Part shown: positions 1 through 11,919 of the stretch, in pieces | Numbering within the stretch: position 1 is the first letter of the stretch | How the letters are laid out: each line of letters begins with the position of its first letter | Source of the DNA: Diadophis punctatus similis | Lineage: Eukaryota; Chordata; Lepidosauria; Squamata; Dipsadidae | NCBI GenBank assembly: GCA_023053685.1 | Contig: JALIGW010000029.1 | Span: 4,102,501 to 4,166,500, forward strand | Direction: 5' to 3' | Length of the DNA: 64,000 nucleotides | The notes under the pieces: model-generated | Told to the model about the DNA's origin: nothing | What the model saw: the letters and a program-made list of their open reading frames with translations, nothing else | The model's database searches: none | Program-made: the position numbers and the translations under genes

Positions 1-36
1 CACGCGAACGGCTCTTGTGAAATGACATTAGCGGTC

Positions 37-86
37 TTTTGCCCTCTGCGCATGCGCAGCGTTCTGCGCATGCGCAGAGGGCAAAA
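37..86. repeat. Perfect 23-bp palindromic hairpin
   Basis: Arms 37-59 and 64-86 are exact reverse complements around the loop CGTT. Each arm contains TGCGCATGCGCA (47-58 and 65-76), itself a perfect palindrome matching the NRF1 consensus. The surrounding GC-rich sequence followed by an A tract resembles the interior of the hAT MITEs elsewhere in the window, so this may be a fragment cut by the window edge. The rest of 87-700 holds nothing I recognise. Confidence 0.8.
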
Positions 87-749
87 CCCGGCGTCCAGGT
101 GGCCCCGCCCCCCGTCAGTGTCCCGCTTAAAAAAAAAAAATCTGGTCACTTTAGCTTAGCATATTGTATAGTTGTGGTGTCTTTGGTACTCTCTGAGCTT
201 CGCTGTTTTCTTGCAAATGTTTCATCACACCACATATAGTTGATTATTGAACAAGGAGTAAGACAAGGATATATGGTGTTGATATTTGGGCCTACTGATA
301 TTTTACCCTTCAGCCTTTCTGAATTTCCTTTCTACATTTGTACAGCAAGCAAAATCTAATTGCAGAATTTCTCTCAAAGAATGTAAAGACAGAGATTGCA
401 CTTTGTAAAGATAACTTGGAACTGTAAGGGGATAAGGCCTGAATCTTAAATCCAAACCTTTAGCTTAAAAAAGAAAGAAACATGTGGAGATAGAAATATT
501 GCACCCCTCCTCTCCATCTTGCTTTGAAGGTTTATCGTGCCTTTGAAAATTAAAGGATCCATTCCTTCAAAAAAGAAGGGAAGGGAAGGGCTGGAGATTG
601 TGTGAGGCTGTTTTAGAGACAGCAGAGCCAAGTGGGGAAGTGAGGACAGATAACAGAGAAGATAGCAGGACCAAGCACCAGATGACAAAGTAGCAAGCTG
701 CACATACTGGCCTGGCTGGCTGGCAAGACTCAGAATTGAAAGAAAAATA

Positions 750-840
750 AGTCTTGGATGAGAAGCAAAATGTCTTCAAAGAAAAAACAAGAAAGTCCAG
801 TTGCCTCCTGGGAAAGCACCTTTGGGACATTTGCAATCTA
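750..840. repeat. Single arm of a foldback element
   Basis: Matches the right arm of the foldback element at 1852-2026 (starts CTTGGATGAGAAGC, ends CACCTTTGGGA). The opposite arm is not seen nearby, so this is a solo arm. Confidence 0.65.
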
Positions 841-985
841 AAGCCAGATTTCAGCAATTGGTCCTTCTGCCTGAGTCTATTACCAGCCTCAAACCAAACT
901 ATTCACATACAAGAAGAAAGAGCAAGCAGGGGCACTGTTCCCCACTGTTGCCAACCAGTGGGGAATACTTTTATAGTAGACTGAG

Positions 986-1347
986 CAGAGGTGGGTTCCT
1001 CCCAGTTCAGACCGGTACATCCGAACTGGTAGCAACCCGCTGGTTATGTCACGATGACGTCAAGGAACCGGTTCGGTCCGTGGGCGCCACCATCTTTTTA
1101 AAAAAAAACATTTTTTTTAAATTTTTTTAATTTTTTCTGAATTTTTTTTCTTCTGAGCATACGCAGAAGCCGAGTTTCCGGCACTATGTATGTGGTCGCC
1201 ATCTTGTTTTTGGCTTTTTAAAAAAAAATTGGATTTTTTGCCACTGCACATGTGCGTACACGCAAAGCGCCTGCGTGCCCATGAGGCGCGGCCACACGGT
1301 GCGGGAGGAAGCAAACCGGCAGCGAGGTAAGTTAGAACCCATCCCTG
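986..1347. mobile_element. hAT-type MITE (CAGAGGTGGG family)
   Basis: Starts CAGAGGTGGGTTCC and ends AACCCATCCCTG. It is flanked on both sides by the perfect 8-bp duplication AGACTGAG (978-985 and 1348-1355), diagnostic of hAT transposition. There is no transposase; it is 362 bp with A/T tracts and a GC-rich 3' half. It contains TGACGTCA at 1055-1062, a CRE-type palindrome. Confidence 0.88.
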
Positions 1348-1851
1348 AGACTGAGCCATCACAAAGTTGTCCTTCGGGTCAATATTGAGAAGTTGTGCCT
1401 TTCAGTTTCAGTTATGGAGATTAGTTCTACGTGCAACCAAACTTTACTCCACACAAATTCCACTATATAAATAAGCAAAGGAACATCTTACGCCCTTCTC
1501 CATTGACCGTCTGCTTCTTTTCTGACTTTATGTGAATAGCTGTACTAATCAGACTGAATGTCATGTCCCATTACAGCTGCCCTTTGGTTTCAAGTTCCAA
1601 ACTATTTGAAGATGTAAAAGTGATATCTATAGATCTAAAGTATGGTATTTGATCTTTCATGTACAATTCTGATTTTATTGAGCCTGTGGCCCAGCTTGGC
1701 AAAAAAAATGATGTTATGTAAACGGAAAGAAATGAATACTCCTGATATTAAGGAATGGATTCAAGAGATGTGTCCTTTGTCAATTTTTTAAAAATGACTT
1801 TATATTCTAAAACTATCGATGGAGATTCTCCATCATCCAGGTCATGGTTGT

Positions 1852-2026
1852 CCCAAATGTGCTTTTTCAAGAGGCATCTGGACTTTCCTGTTTTTCTTTG
1901 AAGTCGTTTCACTTCTCATCCAAGAAGCTGGAGAAGACCTGAAGAAGCTTCTTGGATGAGAAGCGAAATGTCTTCAAAGAAAAACAAAAAAGTCCAGTTG
2001 CCTCTTGAAAAACCACCTTTGGGATA
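1852..2026. mobile_element. Foldback element, about 79-bp inverted arms
   Basis: The left arm (1852-1930, starts TCCCAAATGTGC) and right arm (1948-2026, ends CCACCTTTGGGA) are near-perfect reverse complements around a spacer of about 17 bp. A second copy is at 14945-15205 and a solo arm at 750-840. No coding capacity; superfamily not assigned. Confidence 0.75.
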
Positions 2027-2504
2027 AAACTGAGGCGCTGGTCTAGGTATAATTAGTTAAGGACTGAATTAATTGCATATTGGTATCATGTGGATTTTAT
2101 TTTTTCTTTATTTTTTGGTTCAGTTTATTTTAATCATTGCCAGGTATATAGTTTATTACCATAGTATATTATCAGTGATACTTTTGTTTGCTTGTTATAT
2201 TTAATACACTAAATATTTTTAACAATTCAGACTGAATCATTATATTCACATTTCTTAAAAAAATTTAAACTTCTCTGACTTTACCCCATTGTCTCAGTGA
2301 TTTGTAGCTCCCTTTTTGATTTGTAGCATATGGTGAGGCAGTATATTCAGTTAGCTGTTTCATCTCTTTATGTCAGCTTAATCCACAACAGACAGGAAAT
2401 GTGAATGCCCACATTGGCTTCAGGAACAGCCATTTCCTGCTTGCAATTTGGGATATTAATCATTGAATAAAAATGAGGAAAGATTTGTGAGTTCTCTTAA
2501 TATA

Positions 2505-3078
2505 AGGTGAGTCATAATGTAATGCCATTTTCTTTAGGACAGGTATAAATACCAACATAGGAACATGTAGCATATATCAAAATGAAGCTGGTCCTCTGTG
2601 GATCACATCCCTACTTCTCAACATAGTCACCGTTTCTCTCAATAGCAATGTTTCACCTTCGAATGAGAGCATGTATCCCTGCCTCGTAAAATTTTGTTGA
2701 CTCTTCTTTGAGCCACTTTTTCACTACAGTTTTCACTTCCTCGTCACTGGAATAATGTTTGCCTCTCAAACCCTCTTTTAAACCCTCTATAATCTAAAGT
2801 ATTGTCCTCAAACACATTTTGTAATCATCTGTGAATGTTCACAGGGGTTTCCCCCTCAGCAACAAGGAATTCAATCACGGCTCTTTGTTTTTGACGCAAC
2901 TCTAAGGGGGCAGCCATTTTGAATTTTCCTTGCGAGTCTACAAATCTGAAAAATAAGAAACAAAATATTTCAGAACATGAATGATATAATCATTTATAAC
3001 TGGGAAAAAATTCAGGCATTTTTATCAAAAACTTCACCTGAAATAAAGAAAATGGATTTAATTTTTGACTCACCCTCG
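2505..3078 (-). mobile_element. Mariner-like transposon remnant, internally deleted
   Basis: On the minus strand, translated pieces read like the N-terminus of a mariner transposase (MAAPLELRQKQRAVIEF) and, after a large deletion, its C-terminus (RRWNIAIERNGDYVEK). The ends share an imperfect inverted GGTGAGTCA (near 2506 and 3070). Frames are broken and the catalytic DD(D/E) core is absent, so it is non-functional. Confidence 0.6.
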
Positions 3079-3413
3079 TATGATTTGGGAAAAATCTTAA
3101 TTCTACCTCTTTCTCAAGTGCCACCCTTGTATTAAATTTTATTCCATCTATAGAGGATTTACCAGATACAGGCAGCAAATACTCAGAAGATGATAAGAGT
3201 TAATTTTGGTCTGTCTCTGCTGCATTGCTCTCTAGCAGTCATCTGGATTCTTGCAGTCCATTCTTACAGCTTTCATAAATGTATTTTGGAGGAAGGAGCA
3301 GCTGGCAAATAACACCGCTAGTTCTTTACAAGCTGATATTGTACATATGCAATTATGTCAGTAATTCTCATACCTCTCCACACACATCTCACTCACCGCC
3401 ATGCATGCACACG

Positions 3414-3415
<2 letters not shown>

Positions 3416-3470
<55 letters not shown>
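3416..3470. repeat. (CA)n microsatellite
   Basis: Uninterrupted CA dinucleotide run of about 55 bp. Confidence 0.97.
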
Positions 3471-3472
<2 letters not shown>

Positions 3473-3944
3473 AGGCAAAAAGTTAAACAACCCTCATTCG
3501 GGACTGATCCTCTCTCCAGTCAACAATCTGATCAGCTCCTCTGTGGGAAGGACATTAGGAGATTTTGGTTTGATTGTTTATAAATAATATTCATTGTGCT
3601 TTATTTACACTTTTTTATCTTGCTTGTAAGACATTTAGATAAGATTGTTATCCACAACATTTGGACATGAATAATTGCTATACCAATAATAATCCACACT
3701 TAATGTTGCATAGCCGTAATCTCAGCATAGCAAGTTATTTTCCTTAGGAAATAGCATCCGCAGCATAAGTCTCCTTCTCACCACATTCTCTTGTTGTAAC
3801 ACTTGTGAATACATTGTGTCTTCAAAGATCTGTCTTCCACATATCCATTTCCAGCACTTTGTCCTTCTCTTGGATGGGGCAGAGTTTCCTTCTGATCATA
3901 ACCTGGCTTGATGGTAAGAGGCAGGACAGAACAAAACAAAACAG

Positions 3945-4440
3945 AATAAAAGAGTTGGAAAGGACCTTGGAGGTCTTCTAGTCCAATCCTCTGATCAAGC
4001 AGGAAATTTTATACCACTTCAGACAAATGGCTGTCCAATCTCTTCTTAAAAACGTCCAGTGTTGGAGCATTCACAGCGTCTGGAGGAAAGTTGTTCCACT
4101 GATTAATTGTTCTAATTGTCAGGAAATTTCTTCTTAGTTCTAAGTTGCTTCTCTCCTTGATTAGTTTCCAACCATTGCTTCTTGTTCTACCCTCAGGTGC
4201 TTTGGAGAATAGCTTGACTCCCTCTTCTTTGTGGCAACCCCTGAGATATTGGAACACTGCTATCATGTCTCCCCTGGTCCTTCTTTTCATTAAACTAAAC
4301 ATACCCAATTCGTTCTTTGTATATTTACCCTCCAGCCCCCTAATCATCCTTGTTGCTCTTATTTGCACTCTTTCTAGAATCTCAATATCTTTTTAATATT
4401 GTGGTGACCAAAACTGGATGCAATATTCCAAGTCTTACCA
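3945..4440 (-). mobile_element. CR1 LINE 3' end
   Basis: The minus-strand frame 4368-4009 is the C-terminal tail of a CR1 ORF2 (RRTRGDMIAVFQYLRG, then NQWNNFPPDAVNAPTLDVFKKRLD). It is followed by the CR1 3' UTR signature (GGACCTTGGAGGTCTTCTAG on the + strand). It is truncated at its 5' end, lacks the RT core and is not autonomous. 3471-3944 and 4441-5150 hold nothing recognised. Confidence 0.85.
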
Positions 4441-5154
4441 AGGCAATCAGAGGCAGAGCAGTGAATGGAGCCCCACTATTCCCTCAAATGCGTAGTACCC
4501 AAAGCCAATCAAGTTCCACACAGAATTCAGAAATCTCTCAAGTATTTCTTCTGCTCTATACTTGTCATCATTGACAATAAATAATCTTTAATTAAATAAT
4601 TAAATAACTATTCATTTATTTTTTCTCTGTCTGTGACATCAGGATCTGCTGCCCACATCTAAAAAGGACCTGCTTGGTGAGTCAATTATTTAATATCTTA
4701 CCTTCTTTTTCTTAATATTTTATTGTAAAGTCATTGTATCTCAGTAAACCTCACCAGCCTTATACCAAGACAAGCAAACAAATAGACAGCTGTAGTATGT
4801 AAAGCAGACCCATCTGCAGATTAACCTGCCAAAAGAGATAGAGAAGTCTAATATATTCACATTTCCAGCTGATTAAATTTTCTATCCCTAAGTGCTATGG
4901 CTTCCTCCAACTTAATTCAATGAAAATGGCAAGGTCAGATATGGAGCAGGATGCGGGAGGGGAGAAAGGCTTCCAGACTCCGAGCCCCTCAATGGCGTCA
5001 GGGAAGCTGCATCAGAGTCTGATGGCTTTTGAGACACTTACGGGGGGAGGGGGGATTTTAAATGTGTTAACTCTCCACTCAGATACCAAAATGAGACTGA
5101 GCACAGTTCGCTTTCTTAAATATGCTCACTGCTGGCTAGGCTGCATGGCTACCA

Positions 5155-5804
5155 GATAGAGCAGTGAGCTTATGTAGCATTAGATCTTCTGTTCAAATAA
5201 GTTAACTGCCCCTAAATTCAATCCTCATAAACATTCACAGGTATGGCATCAGGAATCAGAAACGATCCATCATTGGATCAATTTGTAAAAAGCAGAGCAT
5301 AAAAGTGGGAGTGGTATAAGGCATTCACAGGCAACCATGAGGTAATGAAGACATGTATGGTGATATCACATAGCAATAGCACTTAGACTTATATACCGCT
5401 TCATAGTCCTTTACAGCCCTCTCTAAGCGGTTTACAGAGTTCAGCATATTGCCCCCAACAATCTGGGTCCTCATTTTACCCACCTCGGAAGGATGGAAGG
5501 CTGAGTCAACTTTGAGCCTGGTGAGATTTGAACAGCTGAACTGCTGAACTAGCAATCAGCTGAAGGTCGCAGTGCTGCTTTTAACCACTGCGCCACCTCG
5601 GCTCCTCCACATCTCCATTCTTTCATATGTCCATCCTATTATTGGAGGCAATAGTCAGGAGGGTTGTGTCACAATGTCACAACATACCTCAGTTTCCCCC
5701 CTCCTTCTGTCATACCTGTGAATGTTTACGGCGATTGTTTAGGGAGGTTAACTTATTTGAACAGAAGATCTAATTCTACATAAGCTCACTGCTCTATCTT
5801 GCAA
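5155..5804. mobile_element. Foldback DNA element carrying a SINE
   Basis: The left arm (about 5155-5247, GAGCAGTGAGCTTATGTAG) and right arm (about 5706-5804) are inverted copies about 90 bp long with a few mismatches. A Sauria SINE (5372-5605) lies between them. No coding capacity. The target duplication is unclear. Confidence 0.7.
5372..5605 (-). mobile_element. Sauria SINE
   Basis: Full-length minus-strand copy. The tRNA-like head ends at GGAGCCGAGGTGGCGCAGTGG, read on the minus strand from 5605. The conserved core (TTGTTGGGGGCAATATGC) and a Bov-B-like tail ending in (GCTATT)n follow. Sauria SINEs are squamate-specific and mobilised by Bov-B LINEs. Confidence 0.92.
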
Positions 5805-6636
5805 CTTAGACAGCAGTGAAAAGCTTGTAACTAGCCATGGACTCTGGGAGTTGTAATTCAGCCCAGCAATCAAGAAAAAGACCTGGCATTCCTCTCAAAA
5901 GATTTTCTCTTTATCTCTTAACCAACTCTGCCTATTGTCTAATCCCAAAGTCTATATACTAGCATTTCATCAGTCCACTCAGTACATCTGTAAAGTCTTT
6001 AGATTTTCCAAGCTCTAGTTACTTGCCTCTTATACGTAGGCAAATGAGAATAGAGACTTAGAGGTATATTATAACAGACTATTTGTTCCCAAGAACAGAC
6101 TTGTGTCAGTGTCATGAAGTACAAAGGGACAACATCCACAGATATTATGAGCTCGGAGTAGTATGTGTGCAAGCATTTAAGTGCAGGAAATATTTTATAG
6201 CAGAAGCTGGACATAAAAAGCTTAAACAAAAGTTCTCAGATATCTCTGCAATCTGTAAACATATTTTCTCCAAATACAACACAGTGATGGAAATCCTTTG
6301 AGGGGAGTAACTTCAGGATCCAGACTGGTAGACAAACTAACATAAATCCATAGATATACAAGACATTTGTTCTGCCAAAAATTACAGAAATAACTCTCTA
6401 ACACAGACCTATTCAAGATACATCTGTCATACTAACTCAGAAACAACAGTCACCCCCTACATAGTTCTCACATAATGTAGCAGATGGTTGAATAATGCAA
6501 ATTTAAAATGATAGCCCTATTGCCATGGTCTGTCAGCAAACCACTTCAAAATCCAGTATTTTAGTGCAACCAATCACTCCTGACAATCACAGCATTATAG
6601 CACTTTGAAAATATCTGTAGAATTTATGTGAAATAG
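5805..6636. other. No feature recognised
   Basis: AT-rich unique-looking sequence. No coding or repeat signature that I can name. Confidence 0.5.
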
Positions 6637-6839
6637 TATTATTATTATTATGGTTGATCGCACAATCAGCCAGATGTTTAGTCTAGATTGACATTTTTAT
6701 CCCTCTACCAAGTCCTTCCCAATCTGGGGTCAGCAGATGTCGTTTGATAGTGTTAAAGATATCATTGCAGGATGTGAGCTGTTATAGCTAAAGCTGCCTT
6801 TAGCAACTGAGGGAAGGTGATTTTGTCAATGCCAAGGAT

Positions 6840-7115
6840 GTTAATAATAATAATAATAACAACAAAGTTGGAAGGGACCTTGGAGGTCTTCTAGTCCAAC
6901 CCCCTGCCTAGGCAGGAAACCCTACACTACTTCAGACAAATGGTTATCCAACATCTTCTTAAAAACTTCCAGTGTTGGAGCATTCACAACTTCTGGAGGC
7001 AAGCTGTTCCACTGATTAATAGTCCTAACTGTCAGGAAATTTCTCCTTGGTTCTAAGTTACTTCTCTCCTTGTTTAGTTTCCACCCATTACTTCTTGTTC
7101 TACCTTCAGGTGTTC
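6840..7115 (-). mobile_element. CR1 LINE 3' end inserted in the R4-type LINE
   Basis: Same 3' signature as 3945-4440 (GGACCTTGGAGGTCTTCTAG) with remnants of the ORF2 C-terminus. It separates the 3' UTR of the R4-type element from its endonuclease region. An (AAT)n run lies at its left end. Confidence 0.8.
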
Positions 7116-8586
7116 AAGTGGTACTCCAGATGTTTTGGAATTGCCTCCAAGGTGCCTATTACTATTGGCACCATCTTTGCTTTGTTTTGCTATAGTCATT
7201 CTACTTCCATTTGCAGGTCTTTATATTTTGTTATTTTCTCTAGTTCTTTCTCTTCTCTTCTGCTGTGTCTAGGTACTGCCAGGTCCATAATGCAGACTTT
7301 TTTTATCTCTGTTACTCTCTTAAATCTGGGGTGTTATATGGTAGGTGCCTCTCTGAATTATAAAGTCCAAAGCACTTTAACTTCTTCATTGTCTTTTACT
7401 TTCTCTATTTTATGGTCCCACTAGTTCTTGCTTACAGGCAAATGGTATTTCTTGCAGATATTTCAATGAGCCATTGTTGCTACTTTGTCATGTCATTTTT
7501 TTGTAGTCAGTCTGTGCAAACCTCTTGCAGCAGCTAACTAAGTGATCCACTGTTTCTTCAGCTTCTTTGCAGAGTTGGCACTTGCTGTGAGTTCCTATCT
7601 TCTCAATCCTGGCTTTGTATGCATCTGTTCTTAAGGCTTGGTCTTGTGCAGCCAGAATTAGCCTCTCTGTCTCTTTCTTCTGCATTCCTCTCTTAGCCAT
7701 CACCAGGTCTCATTGTGTTAAGATGAGAATAACTCTCATTAGAGGCGAAAATGGATCTTTGCCCGGAATTCTGACATTAGAAATGAAACCGCAGTTTAAA
7801 GTTCTACGTAAAAATATTTATTTGGTACAAAAACAATAAATCCTCATTATTCTACATCTCTGATATAAAAAGGCACGTCTTGCTTCGATAGACGCTAGGA
7901 ACAGAAGGAATGACCGGAGAAAGGAATGTACACATGCGTACTAGAAACATATCAATCACGTGCTCAGGAATAAACCATTATATTAGATAGGGATGCAGCT
8001 CCCTGCATATACATATAAAAGGCAATATAAAAATCACTGCCTGACACATTGTTATCTGCATTGCCTGCTTGTGTGCGCATGTGTGCGCGTGCCTACTGGT
8101 CATCTAACACTTTGCCTTGCCACGTCTATTTTCTATTTTTCATTTGGTCTTTCTTGTAGGCCGGTTTGGTTTCTCCGGTATTCAAAAAGCCTTCATGGTG
8201 TATTAGCTTCAGTGTATCTTCTTCACTGTCCTTCAGATATTCTTCCAATGCCCCTTTTTCTTCATCAGCTGTCTGGTGTACTAATAACATTCCATGACAA
8301 CCTATGTTCCTTGGTAAGTAAAATCTGTCAACATTGCTGTGTGGATGTAGGGATTATTCATTGTCGTGTTTTTTTTAAACTTCCTATCCAGGGCTTGTAG
8401 TTCTGCTTGAGTCCAATTCACTATTCCAACTGTGCATCTAATGACTGGAATAACCCAGGTGTTCATTGCCTTGATGGTATTTTCTCCACTGAACTTTAAG
8501 ATCTTCTTCACTCTCATGTTGTATTTACTTCTAACCTTCTTCTTGATTTCAATGTGCTTGAAGTTGTCAGCTGGAAGGATGCCCAG

Positions 8587-8877
8587 CAGTGGTGGGATTC
8601 AAATTTTTTTTACTACCGGTTCTGTGGGCGTGGCTTGGTGGGCGTGGCTTGGTGGGCGTGGCAGGGGAAGGATACTGTAAAATCTCCATTCCCACCCCAC
8701 TCCAGGGGAAGGTTACTGAAAAATCCCCATTTCCTCCCAATCAGCTGGGACTCAGGAGGCAGAGAATAGATGGGGGCAGGAACAGTCAGAGGTGGTATTT
8801 ACCGGTTCTCTGAACTACTCAAAATTTCCACTACCAGTTTTCCAGAACTGGTCAGAACCTGCTGAATCCCACCTCTG
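8587..8877. mobile_element. hAT-type MITE
   Basis: Begins CAGTGGTGGGATTC and ends GAATCCCACCTCTG. A perfect 8-bp target duplication ATGCCCAG is at 8579-8586 and 8878-8885. The interior has a short tandem (GTGGGCGTGGCTTG). It is in the same subfamily as 61743-62056. Confidence 0.9.
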
Positions 8878-9112
8878 ATGCCCAGGTACTGTATAGTACT
8901 GATCATCTTCATCCAGACTTTTGATATTATTTTCATAGGGCATCTTGATTCTTTTACTGTAAGATTTCACTATTTTCCCCTATTAATGGTAAGGTTGGCA
9001 CATTTGTCCAGCCCAAACTCCATTGCAACATCTTGCCTATATATGTGTACAGTGTTGAGCAGTGATTGTATTTAGGATGGTGTTTTTCCATACAACTTTC
9101 GATCATCCATGT

Positions 9113-9205
9113 CAGGCGTGGGTTCCTAATTTTTTTACTACCACTCTGTGGGCGTGGCTTATTTTGTGGGTGTGGCTTGCCAGCCATGTGACCGGTTACA
9201 CCAGT
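9113..9205. mobile_element. Partial hAT-type MITE
   Basis: Starts CAGGCGTGGGTTCC and matches the end of 31853-32374 in inverted orientation (TGTGGGCGTGGC, CATGTGACCGG). The other end is missing. It sits in the R4-type LINE. Confidence 0.6.
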
Positions 9206-9640
9206 TAGCAATTTGAAAGTTATTTACAAGCAGGTAATTGGCCTGTAGTTGTCTGCTGCTGCCCTTTTTTGTTGGATCTTTCATTATCAAGTGGATTTTG
9301 ACAGATGTTAATCAATATTTAATTTCACTCCTTTGCAGTATGTTGTTAAACTGTTCAGCAATGAGTGGATGTAGAGTAGTCAGATGTTTCAACCAAAAAC
9401 CATGCCCTTCATCTTTACCTATTGCTGATCAATTTTTTTATCTTTCTTCCTTTTTCCACTATTTCTGCTGCTATTACACGTTCTTTCATTTCAGTTTCTT
9501 TTTTATTCTTATCCACCTCCTTTGTCAAAGTTGCATTCTTGTCATACTTCTTTGGATTATGCCATGGCTATACCCAGAACCAGATTGTTCCTTCTTTTTC
9601 AAGTGGTGACTGGTTCACTGCAGTCTATCCCTTAAATTGT

Positions 9641-9781
9641 TATATGATATATCACATACCATATATGATATCTCAGGTATCACATATATATCATACATCA
9701 TATATCATACATCATATATCATACATCATATATCATATATCATACATCATATATCATACATCATACATCATATATCATACG
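9641..9781. repeat. AT-rich minisatellite (ATATCATACATC-type)
   Basis: Irregular tandem of ATATCATACATC-like units. Low complexity, no spacers, not a CRISPR array. Confidence 0.9.
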
Positions 9782-9789
9782 ATGGAAGC

Positions 9790-10422
9790 CATAGAAATCT
9801 AAATATATGCATAAGGAAGGAGACAAATGCTTTATATGGTGAGGTTGAGACAATTCTGATCTCCTGTTCTAACAACAATTGCACCATTTTAGAACATCCC
9901 TTCTAAGAGGAACGGAGGCTGATAAGACATTGCAGTAAATGTCAGGTGCTCATATTCTTCTGATGGCAGACTGCCAAGATTCTTCAAAACCACCAATATC
10001 TAGCTCTTCTTATTGATTCATGTAGAGATGAAAACTGCCAGGCCTTGAACAGATTTCCAGAGACTAGCTGAAAGAATGGGGAGCTCAAGTAGTATTTTCA
10101 TCAATCCTTCCAGTTGAACATTGTAGCATAGGAAGAGAGAATGAGAGTGAAGAAGTGACTAAATAGAGTGGTCAAGAAGAGCTTGGGGCTCCTGAAAATC
10201 CTAGCAAGAGATAAGCTACATCGGATAAAGACTGAGATGAACGTGTTCATCAGGCGTCCCACCACTCACTTATCAGGAAAATGTTAAACTGGGGGGGAAG
10301 GACAGTGGCAAAATTAAATACAATATCAAGGACTAGAAACAAAGCAATAAGCGCAAGGGTGGAAGAAAGATTGGCATGCAACTGTAACAACAAACCACCA
10401 GGGGATACCATGCACAATTAAG
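9790..10422. other. No feature recognised
   Basis: Unique-looking sequence without coding signature. Confidence 0.45.
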
Positions 10423-10566
10423 ATTAACAGAGTTGGAAGGGACCTTGCAGGTCATCTAGTCCAACCCCCTGCCCAAGCAGGAGACCCTACATCTGCCTCC
10501 ACCTAGGATCGAACTCACAACCTCCTGATTGTGAGGCAAGAGCTCCACCTCTAGACCACAGCAGCT
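10423..10566 (-). mobile_element. tRNA-derived SINE with CR1 tail
   Basis: On the minus strand a tRNA-like head (box B-like GGTTGTGAGTTCGATCC) is fused to a CR1-type 3' tail (ending GCAAGGTCCCTTCCAACTC). The same chimera recurs at 56095-56250, and the head alone at 42085-42165. The shared tail implies mobilisation by CR1, as known for turtle SINEs. Confidence 0.75.
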
Positions 10567-11680
10567 GTTATAATCGCAGATATTTCTTCACTAATGCATG
10601 GAATCTAGGAAACACAGAGAACTTGGAATCCTAACATATTGTACAAGAACAAATATGGTATCACATGCATCATTGAAACTTCGTGAGATGACACATGATT
10701 GGAATGTAGCTTTGGAAGGCTACAATTTACTCCAAAGGAACAGATTCAACCAAAGGGGAGGGGTGTGTACCTAAAAAAAAAACACCCCATAGAATATACC
10801 TGCATAGAAAGTCCTGAATCAGACTAATTTCCATTGTTTGTGTTTGTGTAATAATAAGAGGAGAGAGAAACAAAAGAGGAGCTGACTGGACAAGCAGAAG
10901 GTATGGATGAATTCTTTCTGTGTCAGATGACCAAAGTTTCAAAGAGCCCCACAATAGTAACAAAAATAAATGTCCATGAGCCTGACATCTGCAGGAAATC
11001 TAATTCTGACAAGAGTCAAGATCTAAGCATTTTTTTTCTCCTCTCTTTCTTACATTTTCAGTTGTCGTAAGGTAGAAATGGGAATAAGGCAGTATACAAT
11101 CTTGGACCAAATTATTACTAGGAGGGAGCAGTTGGTTGGTTGAAGAAAAAGGAAGGTTAGTCATATCCAATGACTTGAAATCGTGAAAGAGAAAAGGGTC
11201 TAGAAAAAAATGTGGAATCCTGCAAAACAAGATACTAATGTCTCAATGGAGACAGTTCCTGCTAGAAGGGAAAATGGGAGACAGTGAAAGAGAACAGGGT
11301 GGCTACACAGAGCTTTCTAAAATACTGAAAGAGAAAGGAACATGTAGAGAAGGCAGAAATGTATAGCTCAAAAAGGCTACAAGGCAGCCAGTTACAGTAT
11401 CAGAAACAGCAGGATCTGTGTCAGAAAGGCTAAAGAGAAGAAAGAGCTGAAGTTTGCAGAAATGCCCAAAGTCATCAACATCAACATCACAAAGGCTTTT
11501 TTGAGTATGTCAGGAGTAATTAGTTTAATTTAACTCTTTGAGTAAAACTGAAGTTTCAAGGACAATGTAGCTTCACTGTCACAAAATGACAAGGGATGAT
11601 TTGTAGCCATGACGTCTTCCTTCAGTGTTGGTCACATTTACAGCATCAGGGATGGGGAGGAGAATATAGGGGAACCCTGA
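10567..11680. other. No feature recognised
   Basis: No gene or nameable repeat seen. Confidence 0.45.
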
Positions 11681-11681
11681 A

Positions 11682-11914
11682 TAGCAATAGCAATAGCACT
11701 TAGACTTATATACCGCTTCATAGTGCTTTACAGCCCTCTCTAAGCGGTTTACAGAGTTCAGCATATTGCCCCCAACAATCTGGGTCCTCATTTTACCCAC
11801 CTCAGAAGGATGGAAGGCTGAGTCAACCTTGAGCCGGTGAGATTTGAACAGCTGAACTGCTGAACTAGCAATAGGTTGCAGTGCTGCTTTTAACCACTGT
11901 GCCACCTCGGCTCC
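11682..11914 (-). mobile_element. Sauria SINE
   Basis: Minus-strand copy of the same subfamily as 5372-5605, with the tRNA head at its right end (GCCACCTCGGCTCC on the + strand). It lacks a 13-bp stretch near the head (CAGCTGAAGGTCG region). A probable short duplication CCTGAAT is seen at both ends. Confidence 0.9.
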
Positions 11915-11919
11915 TGAAT

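Larger units (their letters stand above)
6637..9620 (-). mobile_element. R4/Dong-type LINE, degraded and interrupted
   Basis: Minus-strand fragments in the right order for an R4-type element: pieces resembling an upstream NYRPITCLP-like RT region (about 9230-9600), EFGLDKCANLTINRGK (9030-8880), WVIPVIRCTVGIVNWTQAELQALD (8517-8302 frame), a CCHC finger CQLC-x8-H-x4-C (7703-7488 frame), then a restriction-like endonuclease segment with IMDLAVP (about 7300-7140), and a 3' UTR ending in (ATT)n near 6640. Frameshifts and stops are frequent. It is interrupted by a CR1 end (6840-7115) and two hAT MITEs (8587-8877, 9113-9205). The clade assignment comes from the C-terminal finger plus endonuclease layout and is from memory. 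Confidence 0.65.

Noticed and set aside
3279..3583. ORFs with HTHTHT repeats
   Set aside because: Translation of the (CA)n microsatellite.
9641..9781. Periodic repeat considered as a CRISPR-like array
   Set aside because: The units are tandem and AT-rich with no unique spacers; the host is a vertebrate.
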